A stretch of 64,000 nt of DNA from Humulus lupulus (taxonomy: Eukaryota > Streptophyta > Magnoliopsida > Rosales > Cannabaceae): NCBI RefSeq assembly GCF_963169125.1, contig NC_084802.1, positions 20,615,107-20,679,106 on the forward strand, given 5' to 3'. The notes under the pieces were generated by a model. That model searched no databases. It worked only from the letters and a program-made list of their open reading frames with translations, and had not been told where the DNA came from. Positions 33,405-45,310 of the stretch are shown piece by piece. Position numbers and translations under genes: made by a program. Position 1 is the first letter of the stretch. Each line of letters starts with the position of its first letter.

Positions 33405-34196
33405 TGTTGACGCCGTTTTTCGTCAACAGATAAAAGAAGAGAGCACGCAAACAATTAAAGACAATGACCAAAAGAAACAAACGAATCAAACACGGTTTTT
33501 TTACGTGGTTCAGCAGTTAAATCTGCCTAGTCCACGAGTCTCTGTTATTAACCTCAAGATTATCTCTGAACAATTCTTTAGCATGAATTCTATAGAGTTT
33601 TCTCTCAAGCCTCAGAATTTCGGTCCTTTACAATGGTGCATGCCTTCTCTATTTATAGAGAAGGATGCAGAATACTATCCCACATATTTTGGGTAGTTAC
33701 TCTTTTGTGAATAAAAATAAATGGCTTTAGATGCCAATAATCAGATATAAAAGGAAACGTCCCCCAAAGATTAGGGGGCGTGTAACTGTATTAAATAATA
33801 TCCCACAATTCTTGGGGATTTACATCAATTAATGAGGGCTACATCTCATAGTTATAATACTTGTAGATATTCAATGTGGTTATAGCGTATTTTCAAGGCT
33901 CCAGCGTTTCTGGTCTCATGTCATTGTGCGAGCCACTGACATCTCCCGAGCTAACGTTTCTTTCGAGATGGGATATCGAGCTCAAGAACCATGCTCCGAA
34001 GTTCCTGAAGATGAAGGTGTTCTCGGAGCCACCTTTCGAGATCGAGGTCATTTCGAGATCACCGCATTCGAGATCATACATCATACTTTGCAGGCTCGAC
34101 TTACAATCCTAGATCACTCTAATCCTCACGAGACCATTTGTTGCGAACTCAGCTTTCGAGGTCATATTTACTATGGCTCGAAATCTGGGTATAACA
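33405..34196 (-). repeat. Element A 5' LTR (right copy) with promoter
   Basis: It is 792 bp, about 99.1% identical to the left copy (seven differences counted by eye). On the - strand a TATA box TATAAATA at 33650-33657 lies in a near-palindrome (CTTCTCTATTTATAGAGAAG). It should drive the genomic RNA towards gag at lower coordinates. The duplication GAGAT follows at 34197-34201. Confidence 0.95.
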
Positions 34197-34201
34197 GAGA
34201 T

Positions 34202-35600
34202 AAATTGAATAAAAAGTTATATAAAAAAATAATGCTCGAGAAATTAATAAAAAATAGGGATATTTGCATCATAACCCCATAATCGTATGGGTTTGTTGCA
34301 TATATACCCCCAATTAAAAAATTTCCTAATGAAACCCCCAAGTGTTACATTTTTGTTGCAGTATAATACTTTTAACTGTTCAGTGTCACATAGATTCGTG
34401 AAGTGCCAGCGAAAATACACGTGTAACACCCTATTGGGTCAAGTGTTAAATAGTTAATCAATTATTTTAAAAATAAATTTAATTAATTAAAGAAAAAAAA
34501 AAGGTTTTGAAATTAAAAATTAAAAACTAATTAAAATCTTATTCTTTAACTCTAAATAAACCTTCATTAAAACAAAACTCTAAATCAACCTAAATTTGTA
34601 ATTTAAGTAATAAAATATAAATAAAAAAACCAACCTAGTACTTGATCTCACCCTCACCATCTATGCTCCTCACAAAATCATAATTATCTTTTAAAAAAAA
34701 TGAATGAATGTATGTTAAAAAAAAGTAATATGGTAATTTTATTAACTTTATCTCTGTCAATCAAACTTCAATTTTAATACTAACAGGAGATTTATTATCA
34801 TCTCCAACACTTTTCCATACTTGATACTCGATACATCCTTAGATAGAAAAATATGAATAAAATAATGATGCGAAATAAAGTAACGACAGACAAAGATTTG
34901 AGGAAAAAAAATAGTAAGATTGTAATGTGATTAAAAAAAAAGAGAATGTGACGATAATAAAGAAAGTTACGTAAAGAAACTGAATTGAGAAAAGAAAAAA
35001 ATTGACGAAAGATAGATTGGTAATTGAAAATAATGACAAAAATTAAAAATTAAAGATAGAAAAATTATAAGAGATTGAGATCTTAATATAGAAATATTTT
35101 TTAAAAATATTTAATTTTGTATAATGCAACAATCTTAGATATTTTATTATCTGTTATAGTTTGTAAAATATGATTTAATTACATAAAACTACTATTTTTG
35201 TTATATTGAGAGTTCTTCCTACTATCATTCAAAACAAAACAAAAACGTGAAAAATGGTGAGTACCTCAAGAAGATCTGAGTGAGCTACACAGGAAGAAAC
35301 TCCACAGAGCAGTGAGGGGTAATTCCGTAATTTAGAAAAGTACATCTAATCATATTTATTATTATATTATTATTAATTTAATTCAGTATGCAATGCATGA
35401 TGCTTGATGATGGATATATATAATGGTTATGCATATTATATATATATATATATGATATGATATGAGTATGTATGTGAGAAATCTGAGGAGAGAGAACGAG
35501 AAGAATAGGATTTGACTTCATTTAGAGAGAGAAAGAGAGAAGAAGCAGAAGAAGAAAGAGAAAAAAAAAAAAAGAAAGGGTAAAGAGGTAATGGAATGAG
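34202..35600. other. AT-rich intergenic DNA upstream of the SEUSS gene
   Basis: No gene is visible. A segment at 34241-34436 has phrases of the type ATAACCCC and ATACCCCC and ends with TACACGTGTAAC, which might be the end of a small MULE-like element; no partner was found. A TA microsatellite lies at about 35435-35455. From about 35500 the sequence becomes purine-rich and then CT-rich as the SEUSS leader begins. Confidence 0.45.
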
Positions 35601-36891
35601 GAAAATTCAATCCGATCGAATACAATTTTGACGTCCGCTAGACAAACACACTCAGTCTTTCTCTCTCTTCTCTTCTCTCCCTCTCCCTCTCTTCTCTCTC
35701 TCCTTTCTATCTGTGATACAGCGAGGTACAGGGCCGTGTGTTTGTGTGTACTCCATGAGAGAAAAAAGAGGAGAAGAAATATACAGCTGAGAAACCCTAG
35801 AGTTGAAACTACTTCAAGAAGAAGAAGAAGAAGAAGAAGAAGCTGAGCTCTGGTGTATTCGTTATTTGAGTTTTGAAGCATAAGGGAGAGGAATCCGAGT
35901 CTGTGTTTTCGTCTTTTAATCAGCTTGGATTGGAATATCTTTTGGCTTTTATCTATTGGTTGAACTTTTTTTTTTTTTTTTGGTTCCTACTCCGGGTGAG
36001 TTCATGATAGTCTGTTATTTGTTTTGTTAGCTTCGTTTTCTTGTATATGTGGAGTTCTGGATCGTTGATTTGGGTGTATGAAGGGTCCGATCGAAGCGGT
36101 CTTAATGTGTGCTTTTCACATTTTTTTTTTCTATGGCTGTGGTTGTGCTTGTGTTTGTTCTCTAGTGTGGTAAAGTTTGTTTTTTTTTTCTCTTTCTTTT
36201 TGTTTTACACTTTGTATTGGGGCTTATGGGAGTGTAATTTGGGTATGAAGTTGTGAAGTTGAGGTTTATATCTTTATTGTGTTTGTTCAATTTGGTATAA
36301 TTTATTTTGTTTGCTTTGGTTTTTTTTTTATGTGTTTAGTGTTTTGAGGTTTAAAGATTTGGTTTTTGGCTTAGATTTCTGATTTGATTTGTGATTTTGT
36401 TCAGGGTTTTGGATAATAGAAGTGAGGGATATTTTAAATTGGAATCTTGGTTTGGGAGGGAGATAGTCCGATTTGTTGATTGTTTGGCATTTTGTGTTCA
36501 ATGGTTGAGGTAACAGTGGATCTGGAACTTAGTATATTAAACAGAGATTCACGCGACAGCCGGGGGAAGATTGCTTGTTTTGCGGAGATAGTGCAACTCT
36601 AGAATGTTCAGAATCAAAGATTGTTATCTGGTTTTGGCTTGTTTTGGTGTCTGGCTTGTGTTATGTAAAACTCAGCACAATATGCTCTGGCACAAAGCTT
36701 TACCATTTCTGTTGGTGCACACTGATGAGTCTGAAGCCTTTGGCCTTGGATTTTGGGTTGAAATACTATCTGGGCTGAGCTCTGTTCCCTGTGCTCTGAA
36801 ACTTGTTATGTAATCTTAGTTTATTCAATTTATGTTTTAGATAATTAGTCTTACTTGGTTCACCGTTTGTATCTTGTGGTTTTGAGAAGAG
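35600..36891 (+). other. SEUSS 5' leader region with a probable leader intron
   Basis: A CT-rich tract (35655-35710) precedes an (AAG)9 run at 35817-35843, features common in plant leaders. A good donor GGGTGAGT begins the intron at 35996, and an acceptor TTGTTCAG ends at 36404, giving a 409-bp leader intron. The following leader to the ATG at 36892 has several short upstream ATGs, for example at 36501 and 36575, that could lower translation. The transcription start is not certain and a second leader intron is possible. Confidence 0.5.
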
Positions 36892-39800
36892 ATGGTACCT
36901 TCAGGGCCGACCCCTCCCATTGGTGGTGCCCAGTCTGTTCCTCCTTCGCTTTTGAGATCGAATTCTGGTATGTTGGGAGCTCAAGGTGGTCCACTACCTG
37001 GACAGACAGCTTTTCCTTCCCTTGTCTCACCGCGAACTCAATACAATAATATGAATGTGCTTGGAAATGTTCCTAACGTTTCTTCTTTCCTAAATCAATC
37101 GTTTGGTAATGGAGTTCCAAATTCTGGGCTTTCTGGTCCTGGAAGTGGCCAGCGTGGGGGCATTGATACAGGGTCTGAGTCAGATCCACTTTCTTCTGTT
37201 GGCAATGGAATGAACTTCAATGCTCCTTCATCAACTTATGTTTCACCAAATATGCCTAACCCTGGCTCTTCTGGTCAAGGTCAGGGTCAATTTTCTAATG
37301 CTTCTAGTAACCAGCTGTTATCGGATCAACAACAGTCTCAACAGCTTGATCCTCAGAGTTTCCAACACGGACAGCCGCCAATGCAACAGTTTTCTTCCCC
37401 TCACAATACACAGCAACAGCAACAACAATATCAGGCTATGCGAGGAGGCTTAGCTGGGGTTGGACAGGTCAAGTTAGAGCCCCAAGCGAACGATCAACAT
37501 GGACAACAGCAGCTGCAACCCCAACAACAACAGTTGCATTCCTTGAGAAATCTTAGTGCAGTGAAGATGGAACCACAACAACTACAGACTATAAGAAGCT
37601 TACCAGCGGTGAAGTTGGAACCCCAGCATTCTGATCAATCGTTGTTTATGCACCAGCAGCAGCAACAACAACAACAACACCAGCAACAGCAGCATCAGCA
37701 GCAGCAGCAACAACATCAACAGACACAGCAATTCCTCCACATGTCAAGGCAGTCCTCTCAAGCTGCTGCTGCTCAGATTAACCTTTTGCATCAGCAAAGA
37801 TTCTTACAATTACAGCAGCAGCAACATTTCTTATCGACAATGCCTCCGCAACGGTCTCAATTACAACAGCTTCAACAGCAGAATTTGCCGTTGAGATCTC
37901 CTGCTAAACCTGCATATGAACCTGGGATGTGTGCAAGGCGTTTGACAAGTTATATGCATCAGCAACAACAAAGGCCTGAAGTACGATAAGCTGGAATTCT
38001 TTTTCCTTTTACTATTTCCTTCAGTATACATATATTTTTTATAATCATAATGGCTACTTTTCACGCAGGACAATAATATTGAATTCTGGAGGAAATTTGT
38101 TTCTGATTTCTTTGCTCCCCATGCAAAAAAGAAATGGTGTGTTTCTATGTATGGAGCTGGTCGGCAAACAAATGGTGTTTTCCCACAGGTATGCTGCTGC
38201 CGTACTACGTTATGACATTTTATTGCCAATGATAGGTTCACCCCAAATGTGATTATATTTTCTCGTCTTTTTAAATGCTCGTGCACTTGAAGATTTACAC
38301 AAAAGAAAAAAAAAACCATAGTACATCTACTGGTGGATATGAGTTTTGTTTGTTTCTAATGCTTGTTGTTGCTCACTGGTAATTTCCAGGCTGGTGCTAA
38401 AAAAAATAAAAAAAGTTGTTGCTCACTGGTAATTAAGTTAAATTTTACTTTCTAAATTTGCAGGAAGTATGGCATTGTGAAATATGCAATCGAAAGCCTG
38501 GCCGTGGGTTCGGTACGTTACATTACATACATTTTTGAATTTTAATGCTTATTGCCTATTATAACTGTTGATTTTATGCTTGATGTTCTTTCAGAAGCGA
38601 CAGTAGAGGTTCTCCCCCGGCTTTTCAAAATAAAGTATGAAAGTGGTACTTTGGAGGAACTTTTGTATATTGATATGCCCCGTGAGTACCACAATTCTTC
38701 AGGCCAGATTGTCTTAGACTATGCGAAGGCAATACAAGAAAGTGTTTTTGAGCAACTTCGTGTTGTTCGTGATGGCCAACTACGAATAGTTTTCTCTCCT
38801 GACCTCAAGGTTGTGTTCAGAAAAAATGTTTTCACATATCCTTTGGCTTCACTTCTTTAAAGGCGTTACTTATGTATGTTCATTCTTAATGCCAGATATG
38901 CTCTTGGGAATTTTGTGCAAGGCGTCATGAAGAGCTAATCCCTCGAAGATTGTTGGTACCTCAGGTAACTTGCTAACAATTTTTCTTTACAACAAAGGAA
39001 GCTCTAATATCTTAGTGCGCTGAAAAATTCAAGTAATGGTCTTGTGGATTTATCTTGGCTTTGAGTAGATACCTGTATATGAATGGGTGATTGATAGACT
39101 ATTTGAGTGGGTTTTTAATTGGTAACACTAACAGGAAGACACTTAATGATCAGGAGGAGTAATCAGAATGAAAGGGAACTTTAGATGGGTTTTAGTTGAT
39201 TTAATTGGAAGTGTTTGAGATTGCAGTGAAAAAAATGTGTTTAATTTGTAGAATGTGTGTATATAAAATAATAATGTGTTTAATTTGTAGAATGTGTATA
39301 TATGTACTTTTTGCAAAAGAAATAATAATGAACAGCGTTCAAGTGTATTGGCCGTGAGATTTTGAACAATTTTGTTCTTTATATTATATTATTATAAAAT
39401 ATTTGTCAAAACTGAAATCAGTTTTAACGGTTTTTAGTGCTTTGGCATGGCTTTCAATGTCTTAACTTAGCCTAATGGGGCCTAACTAGCAGTGTTTGGA
39501 TGAAGTGCTATAAGGGTTTTTTGATATTTTGATGACCTCCCAAGTTACATTACTAAACAATTATGTGTTTTGGAAGTTGTAGTCTCTTCCAATGCGGTAA
39601 GAAGTTTCCATGCAAATGATTTTTTATATTTTTCCATGTCTATCTTTTATGAAAACGAAAATTCCAACTTTTTTCTGTTGATTCACCTTCATCTTTTGAC
39701 ATTTTTTCTTTTAAGAACTCAAACTTCATTGATAGTTCTACTTTTAGTTTTAGTTTTATTTTTCTTTCAAAATACATTATCCAAACTATATTTTAAATGC

Positions 39801-42309
39801 TATTGCTATTTTCCTTTCTATATTTGGAAGCAAAATGTACAAGTTATTCCAACTGAACTCATAGCAAGAATATTTTTTTTCCTAAATAATTTTGTGATGA
39901 TGTTTTACTATTTAGTGTTGTATTTAATATTATTATTATTTTATATAAAGTAGTTACCAAGGCATGAGTAAAGTAGTGTGCTTCTTGCTTGTGGACATAT
40001 TTTTGAATCTATAAGAGTGAAGCATATAACAAAATTTGGGGACTGGTACTGAGTATACCTTTTCCTTTTACTTGGGTGTTCTGTAAATTAAATATTTATA
40101 AAAAAATTGTGTATATTGGCTAATAATTTGACCTATACAAAAAATCTAGAATTGAATTATAGTAGAATTTGGATTTCTGAATTCAGTTTTGTTCATGTTG
40201 ATTATAGTCAGTAATGATTTGGATTCACACAACCGTAGTTGCTGATATATTAATTAAGATGTGGATTCCCTTGTAATTCTTTTTGGAATTAAGATATGGA
40301 TGAATATGAATCATATGGCATTTTTTGCTGTTATGTTAGTCAGTGGTGGCTAATGTTTATTTTGCTGTACAGGTTAGTCAGCTTGCTGCTGCAGCTCAAA
40401 AATATCAAACAGCTACTCAAAATGCTTCTTCCAATCTCTCACTTCCAGAGATGCAAAATAACTGTAATATGTAGGTTTCTGCACAGTTACCCATATGATA
40501 AATGTATTTTATTGATTAAATTTTGGCAGTTAATGAATAGATTCTGACATTTCTAAATAGGGCAAGTATTCTTAGCTTAGTTCTTTATAGAATAATGCAT
40601 TTGATAATGTTTTTCCAATTTTTCTCAAGCTCCCTTGGGTATTTTACTTAATTCTGTAGTAGGATTATTTATTTTGACATATTTAGGTCTTAATGTGAAG
40701 TAGTTCTAGCTGCTTTCTATATCTTCAGTCTCTGTGTTGGATAATTTTCACACCAATAAGGGTCACGTATTTGTTTAGATCATTGGTGTTCAATTTGTTA
40801 CGACTCCTATGCATTATGACTTTAATGATTTGACTTGATTTTAAATGTCCTGACTGGATTTAAATGGGGCTAATTGTATGTTAGGTTTGTGGCATCAGCT
40901 CGCCAATTGGTGAAAACTTTGGAGGTGCCGTTGGTGAATGATTTAGGCTATACGAAGAGATATGTACGCTGCTTGCAGGTAATTTTTTCTTTAAAGGAAA
41001 ATGTATATCATTAGTGTTTCAGTTTTTGTTTATGATTGTGACATTTAATTATTTGTGGGTGTGTTTTGGGAATCTGCTAGATTTTGGTGAGATATCATTA
41101 AATGTTATCAAGACACAGTGCCAAAAAGTTTCACTTTCACCTTTATGTCATCTTTATAGCACAGTAATATTTCAAGTAGTTTCTTTTCACAAGTTTGGAG
41201 TGTCCAAACAATATCATATAATATCTCATATCACTTGTATTTTAGTTACAACCATCTTTCCAAACAGGTTTACGTTTCTAATACTTTGTGAATGCATATT
41301 GAGAAAGACTTAGAAATGTTATAATATATGACCAGACTCAACTCTAAGACAACTTTTACATTAGTAGCTTTTTGGTTACTGTTTTATTGATTTTTTGTTT
41401 TTTCCCTCTCTTTTAAATTCTAATTACATTTATGCTTGCCTTTCAGATTTCTGAAGTGGTTAATAGTATGAAAGACTTGATCGATTACAGTCGAGAAACA
41501 GGGACAGGACCTATGGGTAAGTTTAATGCAATCTAATCCTGTTTAGATTTAATTATCTATTATTTTTTTCGTATGCATACTTTTTTAAAGTTGAGATCTA
41601 CGATTGCCTTACTCCACTTTTCTTTTTATTTATAAATTAAGCTTATAACAATGTGCAAAGAATTTGGTTGCAGAGTAGAAAGTTATGTCTACTTTATTAT
41701 TCATGTTATGTCTGCCATTTGCATATCACATTTCCCTTTTTTTTAAAAAAAAAAATAATACTGTTCAGGGATTTGTGTGAAAGTTAAATAGCTTGGGAAT
41801 TTAAGTCTGAAAATGTCCTCGTGAAATTTATCTGTGGTGCATTGATAAGTTTTAAATAACTGCTATGGCCAACTCTGTTACACAAATGTTAATGTTAGTT
41901 TACAAGTGAAGTTGCACTAGTGGCCAACTCATCAATTTTTTTCTTGGGAAAAAGGTCAATCTTTATAGTCCAACAAAGAATCAACCGAATAATTTATTAG
42001 CTGTCTAACATGAGTGACTCTCCTCCACATAATTTAATAATAAAAACAATAAAAATTCATGCAGGCTTCCCTCACAAAACATTGACATGATATTGTATTC
42101 TCTCAATGTCTTTTAACAACTTGAGCCAACCAAGTTCGTTCAGTTATTGGATTAGATTTCTTATGAGAATAGTTTCATTCTTGTTAGCATGCAGTTTTAT
42201 ATTTGCTGCTTATCTTTCTCTATTTTTCAGAGAGTTTGAACAAGTTCCCTCGAAGGACTAGTACGCCATCTGGGGTTCACAGTCAAGCACAACAATCTGA
42301 AGAACAGCT

Positions 42310-42340
<31 letters not shown>

Positions 42341-43237
42341 CAACAACAGCATCAGCAGCAGCAGCAAGCAATGTCCCATAATTCGAACGGTGACCAAAAC
42401 TCTGTTCAAGGTACCATGCAACTTGCTGCAAGCAATGGTGTGGCTGGTGTAAGTAATGCTATGAACACAGCTTCCACATCTACCTCTCCAAGTACCATTG
42501 TTGGGCTGCTTCACCAAAATTCCATGAACTCGAGACAGCAAAGTTCTTTGAATAATGCAAGTAGCCCTTATGGAGGTAGTTCAGTGCAGATTCCATCGCC
42601 TAGTTCTTCTAGTACGATGCCACCGACGCAACCTAATCCTTCGCCATTTCAGTCACCAACACCTTCATCATCTAACAATCCTCCACAACAAACATCACAT
42701 GGCGCCTTGTCAGCTGCCAATCACATGAACACCACAAACTCACCCGCAAATATGTCCATGCAACAGCCGGCTCTTTCTGGTGAGGCTGATCCGAGTGATT
42801 CACAGAGCTCTGTTCAGAAAATCCTACATGAAATGATGATGAATAACCAACTTAACAGCACAGGAGGTATGGCCGGTGTTGGATCCATGGGGCATGATGT
42901 AAAAAATGTGAATGGTATATTACCAACAAGCAACAACACAGGTATAAATAATAGCAACTGCCTAGTGGGGAACGGCATGGCCAACACTAATTCGGGTATG
43001 GGGGTTGCAGGATTTGGCAATATGGGTGGCGGACTTGGCCAATCCGCCATGGCTAATGGAATTCGAGTTCAAATGGGAAATAATTCCATGGCAAATGGAA
43101 GGGTAGGAATGCCGTCTTTAGGTCGAGACCAGATGATGCATCATCAACAGCAAGATTTGGGAAACCAGCTGCTTAGTGGGCTAGGAGCTGTTAATGGGTA
43201 TAATAATCTTCAATTTGATTGGAAACCATCCCCTTGA
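36892..43237 (+). CDS. SEU: SEUSS-type transcriptional co-repressor adaptor
   Basis: Nine coding exons: 36892-37980, 38069-38188, 38464-38512, 38595-38809, 38896-38964, 40373-40470, 40885-40978, 41447-41516, 42231-43237. All introns are GT-AG and phases agree, giving about 936 aa. The start MVPSGPTPPIGG and the whole centre are strongly SEUSS-like. A Gln-rich region (about 130-360, polyQ near 252-285) precedes the conserved LIM-binding/Ldb1-type domain (about 364-580: EFWRKFVSDFFAPHAKKKW, WHCEICNRKPGRGFE, SWEFCARRHEELIPRR). A second polyQ (about 628-650) and an Asn/Ser/Met/Gly-rich tail follow. In Arabidopsis SEU is a nuclear adaptor that links DNA-bound MADS proteins to the co-repressor LEUNIG, repressing AGAMOUS in outer floral whorls. 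Intron 5 is long (1.4 kb). The gene looks intact. Confidence 0.95.
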
Positions 43238-44381
43238 GAAAAAAAGCTCAATGTGAACACCTTTGACATTGTGGTCCTTGATTATGGCCTGCTTGTGCAG
43301 CCTGAGAAATTGGCAGAATTGCCTGTGGGTGGCCCTGTGGGAGATAGATGGTCAAAAACAAGAGCTGCTGATATATACTTAACAGGGCTGCTCTCCCACT
43401 TTGTACTAATCTGAAATTTATATATAAGAAAAGGAAAATCTGGTGGCTGGTTGTGTTGCTGATGAGGGCTAATTTTTCTTGTGGTTTTTTTTTGGTACTT
43501 TTATATATTCTTTTCCTTTTTTTTTTTACTTTTCTTGATATATTACAGTAATAGATTTTGCTCCTTCCAGTCTCTTTGTTTTCCTTTCCCCCTTGTGTTA
43601 GCGGATTGGACAGGGCATATGATTGACCAAAATAGTATATTCTAGCAAAACAAGCTTTGTTTTTCTTTTGTAGCTCTTTCAAAAGATATTGCTCTAATTC
43701 CAAATTTAATATTTATATATATATATTTGACCAAACAATAGAGCATAATAGAGGTACATATTTATTTTATATATTCATTATACTTTTTTTGCAAGTCTCA
43801 TCAGAATTTAGTTATTGGGGTTTGATTCAACATCACAATGCAAAGTGATTTTGAGTGTAATTAGAATAGAATCCAATAAGGCTATTATTGCCCCCCCCCC
43901 CCCCCCCCCCAACAAAAAAAAAATAGAAGCTGAAACATAAAAATTCATTTGCCACATCAAAATAGTAAAAAAAAAGGTGTAATATTAAGAGATAATTTAA
44001 TCAGAAAGGTGGAGATAATTTTAATTAACTTGATATTTCACTTCAAACAATTGTCATCGATGTGAAGGGTAGGAGAACAAACCACCTAATAATAATATTG
44101 CTTAAAAATTTGTCGCCTGTACTCATATATTGTGTAGTTGTAGTGATTTTCATATTGCTCACCATAACAACATTTTTAATAAATAAATGACAAATATATA
44201 GACAATTGAAAATTCATCAGAAAATATGGGTCAAACATAATAACAATGAATATGTATTTATACTTTTTTTCTTAAAAAAGAAAAATATAAGCACAAAGAC
44301 AGGTTGAGAATAATTATTGATGTTTGTGTTTGTTACATACATACACTGGTTGTGGTTGTACTAAAATGTTTTGGGGTGTTT
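43238..44381. other. SEUSS 3' UTR and convergent intergenic spacer with a C20 run
   Basis: The SEUSS 3' UTR probably runs to about 43600. The rest is AT-rich and separates it from the convergent thioredoxin gene, whose 3' UTR lies at the right end. A pure run of 20 C (43891-43910) followed by A-rich sequence stands out in this AT-rich spacer. Confidence 0.6.
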
Positions 44382-45310
44382 TCACTGCTCTACATATTTG
44401 TCAATGGTAGCAGATAAGGTGGACTTAGGCACTGCTCCAATGACACTCTCTTTCTTCTCACCATTCTTGAAAAACAGCACTGTTGGGATGCTTCTTATTC
44501 CATATTGTGTGGCAATGTTGGGGCTATCATCAGTGTTGAGCTTGAAGCAATCAATCTTGCCGGAGTACTCTTTGGCCAGCTCGTCGATCACCGGCGCAAT
44601 CATCCGACATGGTCCACACCATGGTGCCCAAAACTCCACCAAAACTGGATTCTCACTTGCAATCACAAGGTTGTTCCAACTTGATTCTGTCACCACTTGA
44701 ACTGCATATAATGTTAGATTAAATATCAGATCAACATGTACTTACTAAATTTCTTTTATCTTTAGTCTTGGGTATGTTTCGGTTTGAGGAAATTCCTTCT
44801 TGTATTATTATTATTATCATATCAACACACATATTTCCATGTAGTTATTTGAATCTTGAATCACACACTCACTTATTAAACCTCTTGACCTAATATGTTA
44901 CCTTTTTAAGAAATCTACTCATATATTAACTCTTTTATAACATATTTACAATACAAAAGAAATACCAAGAATTGAAACATGTAATAATTATCACATTTTA
45001 TAGAAAACTAAACAAAATCATAAGATTTGAATTGGGTTTTACTTCGAATACACAATACTATACATAAATATATAATGATATAGATATATATACCTGTATT
45101 TAGAGCTTCACGAGCTTGGCAAACGAAGAGGGATTTCCTGGATGTGGTTTTAGAATAACCCAAAGAAGGGAAAGACAAAGCAGATTTCTTCAAACCTTTG
45201 TTGAAACTTGGTAAATTAAGCTTTTCCCTTGAAGAAAATGTACGAATATGGCATTGTACAGCACCACCAACTCTTGTTGTACTCACCTGCAAACAGTTCC
45301 CCAAGGCCAT
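44382..45310 (-). CDS. TRX-M: Chloroplast m-type thioredoxin
   Basis: Two exons on the - strand, 45310-45094 and 44701-44382, with a 392-bp GT-AG intron in phase 1, giving 178 aa. Residues 1 to about 68 are Ser/Thr/Arg-rich and lack acidic residues near the start, as in chloroplast transit peptides; cleavage probably falls near VCQAREA. The mature part is a complete thioredoxin fold with the redox site WCGPC (Cys101 and Cys104) and the cis-proline strand [24 protein letters not shown] is typical of m-type thioredoxins. Reduced by ferredoxin-thioredoxin reductase, these proteins switch Calvin-cycle and other stromal enzymes by light. The exact m isoform cannot be assigned. The gene is convergent with SEUSS. 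Confidence 0.95.

Larger units (their letters stand above)
21676..34196 (-). mobile_element. Nearly intact ambisense Tat-like Ty3/gypsy retrotransposon 'A' (12.5 kb)
   Basis: Both LTRs are 792 bp, differ at seven positions by eye, and are flanked by the perfect duplication GAGAT (21671-21675 and 34197-34201). Order on the - strand: LTR, leader with primer-binding region, ORF1, gag-protease, UAG, pol, tandem repeats, an opposite-strand spliced gene, polypurine tract, LTR. Domain order RT, RNase H, integrase without a chromodomain, together with an antisense ORF between pol and the 3' LTR, points to the Tat lineage (Grande/Retand/RIRE2-like). The near-identical LTRs and long uninterrupted frames suggest insertion within the last million years under usual plant rates (inference). 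Confidence 0.95.

Noticed and set aside
21289..34428. 12-bp inverted match GTTACACGTGTA (21289) and TACACGTGTAAC (34417) flanking element A
   Set aside because: It could be the ends of a small element into which A inserted, but similarity does not extend beyond about 12 bp and the core is self-palindromic, so chance is likely.
35522..35881. 119-codon frame on the - strand with Leu/Phe runs
   Set aside because: It is the complement of the CT- and AAG-rich SEUSS leader; repeats create the frame.
42308..42541. - strand frame ending in a long Leu run
   Set aside because: It is the antisense of the SEUSS polyglutamine repeat.
44371..44700. 109-codon + strand frame
   Set aside because: It is the antisense of thioredoxin exon 2, which has the WCGPC site and clear family similarity.
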